From Azoarcus sp031546845 (GTDB taxonomy: Bacteria > Pseudomonadota > Gammaproteobacteria > Burkholderiales > Rhodocyclaceae), in assembly GCA_031546845.1 (NCBI GenBank), contig JAVBJT010000035.1:1-64000 (forward strand): 64,000 nucleotides of DNA, read 5' to 3'. Position numbers and translations under genes: made by a program. The notes below the pieces were generated by a model. It searched no databases. It was given only the letters and a program-made list of their open reading frames with translations, and was not told the DNA's origin. This document shows, one piece after another, positions 9,163-18,122 of the stretch. Position 1 is the stretch's first letter; each line of letters starts with the position of its first letter.

Positions 9163-9492
9163 CTAAGACGTCGTGCGGCGGCGCCAAAAACCCTGCAAGG
9201 CGGCCAGAAACGGGCCGGCGCTACGACGCGCTTTTTTCAACAACAGCCACCCTACCCATGCCCGCCGGGCAAATCGCCATAACCTGCGCGGCCGCAACAC
9301 AAGAAAAAGCAACGCCCCGGACAGCAACGGCGCATTTGCCACCGCCCAACGGGTGTGGTCGCGTACACGGTCGATCGAGTCGAGCGCGGCTTCGATTCCG
9401 GCGAGCCGGTTCAGCATGTCCGCGCGCTGCGTTTCGGCCCGAATCCGCAGGCGCTGTTTTTTCAAGGCCAGCTCGACTTCGTGAGGCTTCAT
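9163..9492 (-). CDS. YqjK-like small membrane-associated protein
   Basis: 109 residues, the last gene of a three-gene set resembling yqjDEK. It has a basic N-terminal helix (KKQRLRIRAETQRADML), a short hydrophobic segment around VANAPLLSGALLFLVL, and a strongly basic C-terminus. In enterobacteria the YqjDEK proteins are membrane or ribosome-associated stress proteins; direct function is unknown. Its start overlaps the YqjE stop by 4 bp. Assignment rests on gene order and composition more than sequence identity. Confidence 0.6.
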   Translation of the reverse strand: MKPHEVELALKKQRLRIRAETQRADMLNRLAGIEAALDSIDRVRDHTRWAVANAPLLSGALLFLVLRPRRLWRFARRAWVGWLLLKKARRSAGPFLAALQGFWRRRTTS

Positions 9493-9872
9493 TCTTCCCG
9501 CCGCAACGCATCACGGTCGCGCATCAGTTCGGCCAGACTGGCGTGGAACAAGCGGTTGCCGCGCTTGAATTCACGCGCCGCATTTCTCGCCGTCAGCAAA
9601 CCGCCGCCGATCAGACAGAACGCCGCAATGCCGAGCGCGATCAGACGATGCTCATCCCACAGCAGCACGGTGAAAAAAACCGCGAGAACGACAAAACCGG
9701 CGCCAAGCAAAAAACCGGTGAGCACGCTGTTGAGCAGCAGGCTTGCCACGCGCAGTTTCTCTTCCTGCGCCTCGACCGCGAAAAGTTCGAGTCGGGTCTG
9801 CACCGTGTGCAGCCCGGCATCGATCAAACCGCGCAGACTTTCGGCCAGACGCGGTTTCTGCGTATCGCTCAT
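9489..9872 (-). CDS. YqjE-type phage-holin-family membrane protein (DUF1469)
   Basis: About 127 residues starting MSDTQKPRLAESLRGLIDAG. An amphipathic N-terminal helix is followed by two membrane helices (VLTGFLLGAGFVVLAVFF and LIALGIAAFCLIGGGLL) with a short loop, the layout of the DUF1469 or holin-X family. The start was set at 9872 because family homology begins there. It sits between YqjD-like and YqjK-like genes. The cellular role is unproven; there is no sign of a lysis function. Confidence 0.75.
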   Translation of the reverse strand: MSDTQKPRLAESLRGLIDAGLHTVQTRLELFAVEAQEEKLRVASLLLNSVLTGFLLGAGFVVLAVFFTVLLWDEHRLIALGIAAFCLIGGGLLTARNAAREFKRGNRLFHASLAELMRDRDALRREE

Positions 9873-9877
9873 GCGGC

Positions 9878-10189
9878 TCAGCGACGGCCGGCAAGCAAGC
9901 CGAGCAGGAAAGCCAGCCCGGCGGCAACGCCAACCGCTTGCCACGGATGATCGTGAACGTAATCGTCGGTGGCGTGAGCCGCCTGTTTGGTCCGCTCCCG
10001 AACCACGGCTTCGGCGCTGGCAATACGCTCCTTAGCCGCTTCCAGGCGCCTGCCCAAACGGCTGCGGACGTCGGTCAGCTTCTCGCCGGCTTGACCGGCA
10101 GTGAGCTTGAGCAACTCTTCAGCGTCGGCAACCACGACCTTCAGGTCGGATACAAGTTTGTCTTTCGAAGGGGTAGCAATATCGGTCAT
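9878..10189 (-). CDS. YqjD/ElaB-type DUF883 protein
   Basis: 103 residues: a long amphipathic helical N-terminal part with TAGQAGEKLTDVRSRLGRRLEAAKERI, followed by a single C-terminal membrane helix after the conserved YVHDHPWQAVGVAAG motif and ending in GRR. This is the DUF883 signature. The E. coli relatives YqjD, ElaB and YgaM tether ribosomes to the inner membrane in stationary phase. It is the first gene of the yqjDEK-like set, 5 bp before YqjE. Confidence 0.85.
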   Translation of the reverse strand: MTDIATPSKDKLVSDLKVVVADAEELLKLTAGQAGEKLTDVRSRLGRRLEAAKERIASAEAVVRERTKQAAHATDDYVHDHPWQAVGVAAGLAFLLGLLAGRR

Positions 10190-10561
10190 CGGGAATCTCC
10201 GCAGCAGACTTTATGGCTCTTACATTAAGAACAACGCTCTCGGCAAAACCGCGTCAACGCTAATCTCAATCGGCGGTGAAGGCAAATAGGATGCACCCCT
10301 GTTATGGGTAAATAAAGCCCGTTAAAGCGTAATGGCATAAATCTTCGCTTTCAACATGGCAGCCAACCATAATCGAAATCCGTCCATCGCCGTGCCGAAA
10401 CTGTGCTCACCCGGCAACTGGCCACGGATGGGGGAATATACGGGTTCGAACTACGCCCAATTTCGTCACTTCTTCCCCCGCAAAACATCCCCACGCCCAA
10501 TACGCGGGCATATAAAATATACATAAGCCCTATCCTCATCTTCTCAGCAAGGACTCTCAGC
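10190..10561. other. 372-bp intergenic region between yqjD-like operon and rhs
   Basis: Divergent intergenic region that must carry promoters for both the yqjD-like operon and rhs. No confident -10/-35 pair, hairpin or repeat was recognised. A GGACT ribosome-site-like stretch lies just before the chosen rhs start at 10562. The region is more AT-rich than its neighbours around 10440-10560. Confidence 0.4.
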
Positions 10562-13500
10562 ATGAGCGGCAAACCAGCATCGCGCATCAGCGATGGCGTC
10601 GCCTACGGCGTCATCGTCCAAGGCTCGCGCACGGTACTGATCGGCACCCAAGGCGGTGTGGCCTGCTCAAGCTGCCCTGGTGGCGTTGCCGTTGGCAACC
10701 CCGTCAACCCCATGCTTGGCGCCAAAGTGCAAAGCGGCGAAATCGACCTCGCCCTGCCCGCCCCCCTGCCGTTCATCCTGTCGCGCGACTACTCCAGCTA
10801 CCAGACCGACACCCCCGCCCCCATCGGCCTGCTTGGTCCTGGCTGGTGGCTACCCGCCGAAGTCTCCGCCTTGCAAACCGGCGGCCTTCTCACCATCAAC
10901 GACAGCAAAGGGCGCAGCATCCGCTTCGACCCCCTCGCGCCCGGTGAAATCGCCTATAGCCGCAGTGAAAGCCTGTGGATCGTGCGCGGCGGCAAGGAAA
11001 CCCTCGACGACCCCGCTTGGGGAGCGCGCCTGCACGCTGCCTGGCACGGCCTCGCCCCCGCGGCCCGGCGCGACAGCGGGCTGCTCTTCCTCACCAACAA
11101 TCTCCTCGGCCCCTGGTGGATATTTGGCAGCCCCGTCGGCAACGCCCCCGACCGGCACAACGGCGATATTGAAGGCCAGCGTCTCTGGCAACTCGGGCTC
11201 GCCAACCACTTTGGCCGCCAAGTGCTCTACCAGCGCGCCAGCCAAGGCGAATTCGCCGGACTCGTCACCGCCGTCCAAGACAGTGCCGGACGCGGCTACG
11301 CCCTCGACCTCATCCGCCTCCCCGGCCTCGCCCACGACGGCGCCCACGGCTGGGGCGCCGACAGCGGCATTCGCCTCGCCGCCGTGCGCCTCGTGCGCGA
11401 CCCCCACGGCTCCGCGCTGCCCACCCAGCCCCTTGTGCGCTACGACTACACCCGCCATGGCGAACTCGCCGCCGTCCATGGCCGCGACGGCCAACTCACC
11501 CGCCAATTCCACTACCACCCCGAACTCGTCGGCCGCATCACCGCCCACGCCTATGCCGGCCAGCCCCCCCGCCACTACCTTTACGACCCGCAAGGCCGGG
11601 TCATCGAACAGACCCACCCCGGCGCACTCTCTTACCGCTTCGACTACCAGGGCGACAGCACCGTCGTCACCGACAACCTCGGACGCATCGAAACCTACCA
11701 CTTCGCCGGCCAAAGCGGCCTGCGCCGGCTCGTCAGGCACGAGCGCGCCGACGGCTCGGCCACCGAAAGCCGTTTCGACCGCAGCGGCCGGCTCATCAGC
11801 CAGACCGACGCCATGGGGCGCGAAACCCGCTACGAGCTCGACGTTACCAGTGGCAACGTCCTCGGCGTGACCCTGCCGGACGGGCGCAGCCAGCGCATCG
11901 AATACAACCAGCACAACCAGATCAGCGCCATTCACGGCGCCGACGGCCTCATCCAACGCATCGACCGCGACGAATACGGCCGCCTGAGCAGCGAAACCGA
12001 CGCCCTCGGCCACCGCACCCACTACCACTACGCCGACCGCCACCGCGACAGGCCCGACGAAATCGAAGACGCTCAAGGCGGGCGCAAGAAACTGCAATGG
12101 GATGCGCTCGGGCAACTCACCGCCTACACCGACTGCTCCGGCGCCACCACCACCTACCAGCGCGACCGCTGGGGCAACCTGACCCAGGTTCGGGGCGAAG
12201 AAAACCTGAACGCGCAATACGAATACGATCCGCGCGGGCGCATCATCGGCAGCACTGACGCCCTCGGGCACAAAAGCGCCTACCGCTACGACGCCGCCGG
12301 CGCCCTCGCCGCGCTGATCTATCCGGACGGCTCCGACGCCCGTTTCGAGCGCGACCCCGGGGGCCAACTCACCGCCTACCACTACGCCGGGCGCACCCAG
12401 CGCTACCATTACGACATCGCCGGCCGGCTCACCGAACTGACCAACGAGAACGGCGCGCGCACCCTGCTCGAATACGACGCGATGGACCGCCTGATCCTGC
12501 AGAGCGGCTTTGACGGGCGCACCCAGCACTACACCTACAATGCCGCAGGTCAGATCAGCACCCGCGACGACGCCGGCCTCGTCTGCCGCTACCACTATGA
12601 CAAAGGCGGCCGGCTCAGCGCGCGCACCCTATCCGCGGCCGGCGGCAGCGAAATCCTCGAAACCTTCATCGTCAACAGCAACGGCCAGTTGGCCGAAGCG
12701 CGGCACACTAGCGCCATCGGCGCCAATCCCATCAGCGTGCGCTTTGAACGCGACCGGCTGGGCCGCATTACCGCCGAAGAGCTCGAAGTCAAAAACAGCC
12801 AGGAACAAACCCTCTGGCAGCACCGCGTCACCCACCAGTACGACGCCCTCGGCAACGAGCGCGAAACCGGCCTCGACGGGCTACCCCCACTCAGTTGGCA
12901 GACTTACGGCTCAGGCCACCTACACGGCGTCGTGCTCGACGGGCGCAGCCTGATCGACTTCGAGCGCGACAAACTGCACCGCGAAACCGAACGGCGCTTT
13001 CACGCCACCACCGAGCAGCGCCGCTACAACCCCCTGTCGCGGCTGCACAGCCTGAATACCCACTCCCCGCTCATCGGCGGCCAATTTCAGCGCCAACACC
13101 ACTACGACGTCTTCGGCCAACTCACCCGCATCGACACCGCGCAGGGCCCACTCGCGTACCACTACGACCCCACTGGCCGGCTCATTGAAGCCCAGTTGCC
13201 GGGGCAAGCCGCGCAAACTTACCGGTTCGATGCCGCCGGCAACCGCCTGTTCCACACCCAGGCGGTCGCCAGCGAGCGCGAAGACTGGGCCGAAGAAGTG
13301 CGCCGCAACCTCGCCGACCCGGACTTCAACGTCCTGCGCCGCAAACCCGAGTCCGCCACCCGCGACACCGTCGCCTGCTGGCCGGCCAACCGCATCGACG
13401 AAGACGACCGCTACCGCTACCAATACGACATCCACGGCAACCTCACGCTCAAGCACCGCCAGGGCGAACTGCATCTGTACACCTACGACAGCGCCAACCG

Positions 13501-14761
13501 CCTGATCCAGTACGCCTGCGAGAGCCCGGAACAGGTGCGCGCCACCAACTACCTCTACGACCCGTTCGGCCGGCGCATCGCCAAGCAGATCGCCCATGCC
13601 GACGCACAGGGCCAGCTCATCGGCGAAGTCCGCACCACCTGGTACGGCTGGGACGGCGACCGGCTGGTGCTGACACAGACCGACGACGCGCGCATCCACA
13701 CGGTCTACCAGCCAAACAGCTTTGTGCCGCTGCTGCGCATCGAGAGCGGCGCCGCGGTGCCGCAGAGTCTGGCGCAGAAGGAGGGCATGCCGCGGGACGC
13801 GGACCTGCAACGCCTCCTTGACGAGGCCGAACGCGAACTCAAGCAAGGCAAGCTGAGCGCGCACAGCCAACGCGCGCTCGAACAAGCGCGGATCGAACCG
13901 GCACAACTCAAGGCGCTGCTGGAACAGCCCACCCCGGATACGCGCGCGATCCATCTATACCACTGCGACCACCTGGGAACACCGATAGCGCTGATCAACG
14001 AAGAAGGCGGGGTCGATTGGCAAATCGAGCTGGACGCGTGGGGGAACACGCTGGTGGAACACAACCCCAACGATCTGTACCAGCCGATCCGCTTCCAGGG
14101 CCAGCACCACGATGCGGAATCGGGACTGCATTACAACCGGTACCGGTTCTATGACCCGGGGCTGGGGAGATACATTACGCAGGATCCGATCGGGCTCACG
14201 GGTGGCATCAATCTCTATGCGTATGCGAACAATCCGACCGGGGCGGTCGATCCGTGGGGATTGGAATGCGGACAGCCCATTACCGAAGAGCAACTGGCGC
14301 TTGCAAGAGAAGGTAAATTCATGGAGTTCTGGAGATCGCGGCATCTGGCCGGGGATCCGGTTGCCAGAACCGCGTTGACGGGCTGGGGCGACCCTGGCTT
14401 TGTGAACGCAAGCTGGTTTGAAAGAGGCGCCGCAAAATATACTTGGTGGAGCATGAGCTCCTATATTTCAGCCAACAAATTGCCCGTCACCATGGAGCAG
14501 ATCGGCGGCGAGCTTGCCTTGGCCCATGCCTCCGCCGTCATGGGCGATACGAGCGGCACGCCCAACCTTCTGAGCCCCACTCAGGTCGCCAACTATCACC
14601 ACGAGGTATTCGCAAGGCACAACATCCCGCCCTATATCTTTGGCGGAACACAGCCCATTCCAGGTGTTGAGGTTCCCGCTCCGGGGGGCTGGCAGCCCGT
14701 GATGTTCGATCCGAACACCTACAGTAACTTATGGTGCGAAGGATGCGACTCCACACCGTAA
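10562..14761 (+). CDS. Rhs-family polymorphic toxin with PAAR-like N-terminus and unknown C-terminal tip
   Basis: 1399 residues. The start at 10562 (MSGKPASRISDGVAYG) follows AAGGACTC. Residues 1-45 resemble a PAAR-type spike cap (GSRTVLIGTQGG). A DUF6531-like segment (NPVNPMLGAKVQSGEIDLALP) comes next, then about 25 YD/Rhs repeats (YxYDxxGRL) that build a hollow shell. The core ends with LHYNRYRFYDPGLGRYITQD and DPWGL at residue 1230. The last 165 residues are unrelated to the core and should be the toxin; no known fold was recognised (VANYHHEVFARHNIPPYIFGG is notable). A PAAR cap suggests type VI delivery, but no T6SS genes are nearby. The following gene is the likely immunity partner. Confidence 0.9.
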   Translation: MSGKPASRISDGVAYGVIVQGSRTVLIGTQGGVACSSCPGGVAVGNPVNPMLGAKVQSGEIDLALPAPLPFILSRDYSSYQTDTPAPIGLLGPGWWLPAEVSALQTGGLLTINDSKGRSIRFDPLAPGEIAYSRSESLWIVRGGKETLDDPAWGARLHAAWHGLAPAARRDSGLLFLTNNLLGPWWIFGSPVGNAPDRHNGDIEGQRLWQLGLANHFGRQVLYQRASQGEFAGLVTAVQDSAGRGYALDLIRLPGLAHDGAHGWGADSGIRLAAVRLVRDPHGSALPTQPLVRYDYTRHGELAAVHGRDGQLTRQFHYHPELVGRITAHAYAGQPPRHYLYDPQGRVIEQTHPGALSYRFDYQGDSTVVTDNLGRIETYHFAGQSGLRRLVRHERADGSATESRFDRSGRLISQTDAMGRETRYELDVTSGNVLGVTLPDGRSQRIEYNQHNQISAIHGADGLIQRIDRDEYGRLSSETDALGHRTHYHYADRHRDRPDEIEDAQGGRKKLQWDALGQLTAYTDCSGATTTYQRDRWGNLTQVRGEENLNAQYEYDPRGRIIGSTDALGHKSAYRYDAAGALAALIYPDGSDARFERDPGGQLTAYHYAGRTQRYHYDIAGRLTELTNENGARTLLEYDAMDRLILQSGFDGRTQHYTYNAAGQISTRDDAGLVCRYHYDKGGRLSARTLSAAGGSEILETFIVNSNGQLAEARHTSAIGANPISVRFERDRLGRITAEELEVKNSQEQTLWQHRVTHQYDALGNERETGLDGLPPLSWQTYGSGHLHGVVLDGRSLIDFERDKLHRETERRFHATTEQRRYNPLSRLHSLNTHSPLIGGQFQRQHHYDVFGQLTRIDTAQGPLAYHYDPTGRLIEAQLPGQAAQTYRFDAAGNRLFHTQAVASEREDWAEEVRRNLADPDFNVLRRKPESATRDTVACWPANRIDEDDRYRYQYDIHGNLTLKHRQGELHLYTYDSANRLIQYACESPEQVRATNYLYDPFGRRIAKQIAHADAQGQLIGEVRTTWYGWDGDRLVLTQTDDARIHTVYQPNSFVPLLRIESGAAVPQSLAQKEGMPRDADLQRLLDEAERELKQGKLSAHSQRALEQARIEPAQLKALLEQPTPDTRAIHLYHCDHLGTPIALINEEGGVDWQIELDAWGNTLVEHNPNDLYQPIRFQGQHHDAESGLHYNRYRFYDPGLGRYITQDPIGLTGGINLYAYANNPTGAVDPWGLECGQPITEEQLALAREGKFMEFWRSRHLAGDPVARTALTGWGDPGFVNASWFERGAAKYTWWSMSSYISANKLPVTMEQIGGELALAHASAVMGDTSGTPNLLSPTQVANYHHEVFARHNIPPYIFGGTQPIPGVEVPAPGGWQPVMFDPNTYSNLWCEGCDSTP

Positions 14762-14772
14762 AGGATTCGCGA

Positions 14773-15435
14773 ATGAAATGGCTCTTAGTATTCATTCTCG
14801 CCTTGCTCATCATGGGATGCGGCTTGTCCTGCGCAAGAGCGCACAATGGCGCCGAGCTGAAATTCAAGTTCGGCCGCACCGCGCTCTCCATTCCGAAGAA
14901 GTACCTACTGCCCGGATTACCTTCCTCGATCGTTCCCGCGGAAGGGCTCGATGGCGGGGGCGGAATATCGCTGAAAATACCCTTGGGCGACTTGAAGCTC
15001 GAAGAAACGGCCGGGCTCAACAACACGATGATCGTTCTTGTTTCCGCCGCCGAGGGGCCGGACGGACTGAAACCGGTGAGGCCGGACGCGATCAACGCAT
15101 GGAATGCGACGGGCCTCTATAAAAACCGGATCATCGAGTTCGACGATGACGTAAAGCTATATCGTATCTATCCGAAATCGGGCTATCCGGTGATGTGGCA
15201 ATACTTTTCATCGTCTCCGGACGGCGGCGCGGAAATGGGCGATAGCTGGGTCGCCGCCTGCACATCAACCCCTGGCGCGACGCAACGGGTCGGCACTGAA
15301 AATGCCACCTGCAAGACCATCCATGTCCATAAAGACGTCAGAAATGAAATAACGGTCTTTGGCGGAAATATCAAAAGGCTATCGGTGATCCTGTCTGGCT
15401 ATAAGGGAATGATTGCCGAGTGGGAGCGTGACTGA
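14773..15435 (+). CDS. Putative immunity lipoprotein for the adjacent Rhs toxin
   Basis: 220 residues starting 11 bp after the rhs stop, MKWLLVF, with a hydrophobic segment and lipobox-like LIMGC, so it is probably a lipoprotein. The mature part is mixed beta/alpha, with no family recognised. Position directly behind an Rhs toxin tip strongly suggests an immunity protein. Membrane anchoring would place it in the periplasm, implying a toxin that acts there. Codon use is lower in GC than rhs, typical of exchanged tip-immunity modules. Function is inferred from context only. Confidence 0.55.
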   Translation: MKWLLVFILALLIMGCGLSCARAHNGAELKFKFGRTALSIPKKYLLPGLPSSIVPAEGLDGGGGISLKIPLGDLKLEETAGLNNTMIVLVSAAEGPDGLKPVRPDAINAWNATGLYKNRIIEFDDDVKLYRIYPKSGYPVMWQYFSSSPDGGAEMGDSWVAACTSTPGATQRVGTENATCKTIHVHKDVRNEITVFGGNIKRLSVILSGYKGMIAEWERD

Positions 15436-15443
15436 CGGGCAGA

Positions 15444-15483
15444 CCGCCAAAGCCTACGCGTGTAGAAAATAGGCTGTTGGCGG
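15444..15483. terminator. Hairpin between convergent immunity gene and glmS
   Basis: CCGCCAAAGCCTA pairs with TAGGCTGTTGGCGG, leaving a 13-nt loop and one bulged G. It lies between converging genes and could end transcription from both sides. There is no long T-run, so it may act with Rho. Confidence 0.4.
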
Positions 15484-15517
15484 CGGCATTGTGCCGGGAA
15501 TCAGGCGCTGCCCTACC

Positions 15518-17347
15518 TCACTCCACGGTCACGCTCTTCGCCAGATTACGCGGTTTATCCACATCCGTGCCCTTTACCAGCGCGGCGTGGTACGACAGCA
15601 ATTGCAAGGGGATGACGTGCAGCACCGGCGACAACATGCCGTAGTGCTCCGGCATGCGGAGGATGTGTACGCCCTCGGATTCGGGAATCTCGCTGCCGGC
15701 GTCGGCGAAAACGTAGAGCTCGCCGCCACGCGCACGGACTTCCTGTAGGTTGGATTTGAGCTTTTCGAGCAGTTCGTCGGCGGGGGCGATGGCGATGACG
15801 GGCATGTCCTTGTCCACCAGCGCCAGGGGGCCGTGCTTGAGTTCGCCGGCGGCGTAGGCTTCGGCGTGGATGTAGGAGATTTCCTTGAGCTTGAGCGCGC
15901 CTTCCATCGCGATAGGCCAGTGCCGGCCACGACCGAGGAAAAGGGTATGGTGCTTGGCCGCGAAGCCTTGCGCCCATCTGGCGATGTCCGCTTCGAGTTC
16001 CAGCACTTTCTGCACTGCGACCGGGAGGTGGCGCATGGCGGTGAGGTGGCGGGCTTCGGCATCTTCATCGAGGCGGCCGTTCAGTTTCGCCAGCGTCAGG
16101 GTGAGCAACGCCAACGCGGCAAGCTGGGTAGTGAACGCCTTGGTGGAAGCAACACCGATCTCAGGGCCCGCACGGGTGATGAAGCACAGCGCGGTTTCGC
16201 GCACGATGGCCGATTCCGGCACGTTGCAGATCGCCAGGGTACGTGTCATGCCAAGGGCGCAGGCATGTTTGAGCGCAGCCAAGGTATCGGCGGTTTCGCC
16301 AGACTGGGAGATGGCGACAACCAGGGTGTCGGGATCGGGCACCGATTCGCGGTAGCGGTACTCGCTGGCGATTTCCACCGTGCAGGGAATTTTCGCCACC
16401 GATTCGAGCCAGTAGCGGGCGACGAGGCCGGCATGGTAGCTGGTGCCACAGGCAATGATAAGCACACGCCGGGCGCCACCCAGCACCTCGGGCCCGCGCG
16501 CGCCAAAAAGCTGCGGGATAATGCCGCCGCCGCCGGTGATCATTTCCAGCGTATTACCCAGCGCCTGCGGTTGCTCGAAGATTTCCTTCTGCATGTAATG
16601 GCGGAACTGACCGAGCTCGACAGCATCCGCCGACAAACTGGAGAGGTGAACTTCACGCTCCACCGATGTGCCGTCGGAATGCACGATGCGGTAGCCATCC
16701 AAGCGTAGTTCGGCCAGATCGCCATCTTCCAGATAAATCACTTTGCGCGTGACTTGCAGCAGCGCGGCGGTGTCGGATGCGGCATACATGCCGTTTTCAC
16801 CAATGCCGAGCAACAGCGGCGAACCACGACGGGCAACAATGATGCGCTGCGGATCGGCCTCGGAAACAATACCAATGGCGTAAGCGCCAACAAGCTCGTT
16901 CGTCGCTTGCAGCACGGCATCGAACAAATCGGTGGTTTGCGTGAGCTTGCTGCGAATCAGATGGGCGATGGCCTCGGTGTCGGTGTCGGACTCGAACACA
17001 TAGCCGCGCGCCTGCAAACTGCTTTTGAGCACCTCGAAGTTTTCGATGATGCCGTTATGGACGACGGCCAAGCCGGCGGAGATGTGCGGATGGGCATTGC
17101 GCTCGCTGGGCGCGCCGTGGGTGGCCCAGCGCGTGTGGGCGATACCGACGGTGGCCTCGAGCTGACGAGCCGCCGCCAGCGCGGCGAGTTCGGCAACCCG
17201 CCCGGTGGAGCGCACCCGCGCGAGGCGGTTTTCGGCAAGCACGGCAAGGCCAGCCGAGTCGTAGCCGCGATATTCGAGCTTGCGCAGTCCCTCCAACAAA
17301 ACAGGAACTACATTGTTGGTTGCAATGGCGGTAACGATGCCGCACAT
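15518..17347 (-). CDS. glmS: Glutamine-fructose-6-phosphate aminotransferase (isomerizing)
   Basis: 609 residues, the usual length. It converts fructose-6-phosphate and glutamine to glucosamine-6-phosphate, the first step to UDP-GlcNAc for peptidoglycan and LPS. The N-terminal Ntn glutaminase domain starts MCGIVTAI with Cys at position 2 (the nucleophile after methionine removal), and HTRWATHG follows. Two SIS isomerase domains hold ACGTSYHAG and SQSGETADT. The C-terminus ends DKPRNLAKSVTVE, the conserved tail. It lies near glmU but is separated from it by a SUKH-type gene. Confidence 0.97.
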   Translation of the reverse strand: MCGIVTAIATNNVVPVLLEGLRKLEYRGYDSAGLAVLAENRLARVRSTGRVAELAALAAARQLEATVGIAHTRWATHGAPSERNAHPHISAGLAVVHNGIIENFEVLKSSLQARGYVFESDTDTEAIAHLIRSKLTQTTDLFDAVLQATNELVGAYAIGIVSEADPQRIIVARRGSPLLLGIGENGMYAASDTAALLQVTRKVIYLEDGDLAELRLDGYRIVHSDGTSVEREVHLSSLSADAVELGQFRHYMQKEIFEQPQALGNTLEMITGGGGIIPQLFGARGPEVLGGARRVLIIACGTSYHAGLVARYWLESVAKIPCTVEIASEYRYRESVPDPDTLVVAISQSGETADTLAALKHACALGMTRTLAICNVPESAIVRETALCFITRAGPEIGVASTKAFTTQLAALALLTLTLAKLNGRLDEDAEARHLTAMRHLPVAVQKVLELEADIARWAQGFAAKHHTLFLGRGRHWPIAMEGALKLKEISYIHAEAYAAGELKHGPLALVDKDMPVIAIAPADELLEKLKSNLQEVRARGGELYVFADAGSEIPESEGVHILRMPEHYGMLSPVLHVIPLQLLSYHAALVKGTDVDKPRNLAKSVTVE

Positions 17348-17480
17348 GTCGATGTTTCCTTATCGGGTGTGGAGCGTGTTCGAAAGCGTGCACAGTAACG
17401 CCGACGCCCAAATCCCGCCAAGGGACTTTTTCCTCCCGGGCGTTACCGCGCACGGCGTACCGGGGGAAATTAGCCGGGCA

Positions 17481-18101
17481 TCACGCGCCGAAAATACCAG
17501 GGTTGTGCTTGCGCCAGATTTCAAGCTCGATATCCTCAGGCAGCGAGCCGCCGTCGGCGTCATACGCCGGATGCGTAGCCCAGCCGATACAGGTATCGAG
17601 CATGTGTTCGACGGAATGGAAAAAAACGTTAACGCCCTGCATCACCGAAATGACTGGCCGCCGCAAACGCCCATCCAGCTTCTGCCCCTTGCATGGCAGA
17701 ACGAGCCAGCCACCGTTGAAAGCAGCGAAGGGGAAAGCGTGCTTCAATAATTCATGGCATTTCGGATCGACGCCATAGGATTCCATCATGGCCGCGTGCT
17801 CGCGCTCCGCAATGCGCAGGTTGGAGAAAGCGTAATCCCTGAACCAGAACGGGGCGCTTTCATCCCAGGCATCATCGCCGGCTTGCCCTTCGTGCCAACC
17901 GTACAGCGCGACAAGTTCATCCGGCAACTCGGCGGGAAACCACGCGCAACGCCGCCGTAAATCCTGCTCTCCAACCGGCGGCAATAGGCTCGTGGAAACC
18001 GAGTGCCCCTTGGTCTCAAACGCGCTCCGCAACGTTTCCAGCTTTTCGCGCAGACGAACACCGTCAAAGGATGGAGAGGATGGCGATTCGTTCGTGCTCA
18101 T
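17481..18101 (-). CDS. SMI1/KNR4 (SUKH) family protein
   Basis: 206 residues. The segment LRRRCAWFPAELPDELVALYGWHEGQAG is the typical SUKH start (helix, then FPxxLPxxLxxLYxxxNG-like), and NGGWLVLPCKGQ is the later strand. SUKH proteins are mostly immunity proteins against nuclease toxins, though some have other roles. It sits between glmS and glmU, 133 bp before glmS and 21 bp after glmU, on the same strand, an unusual place. No toxin gene is adjacent, so it may be an orphan immunity gene. Confidence 0.65.
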   Translation of the reverse strand: MSTNESPSSPSFDGVRLREKLETLRSAFETKGHSVSTSLLPPVGEQDLRRRCAWFPAELPDELVALYGWHEGQAGDDAWDESAPFWFRDYAFSNLRIAEREHAAMMESYGVDPKCHELLKHAFPFAAFNGGWLVLPCKGQKLDGRLRRPVISVMQGVNVFFHSVEHMLDTCIGWATHPAYDADGGSLPEDIELEIWRKHNPGIFGA

Positions 18102-18122
18102 AAGCTGAAGATAAACCGGGGT

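Noticed and set aside
10850..12595. 581-codon open frame on the minus strand inside rhs
   Set aside because: It is the antisense shadow of GC-rich Rhs repeats, with low-complexity Ala/Val/Gly translation and no domain.
17481..18101. SUKH gene as immunity for the Rhs toxin at 10562
   Set aside because: It is separated by glmS on the opposite strand, and a closer candidate follows rhs directly.
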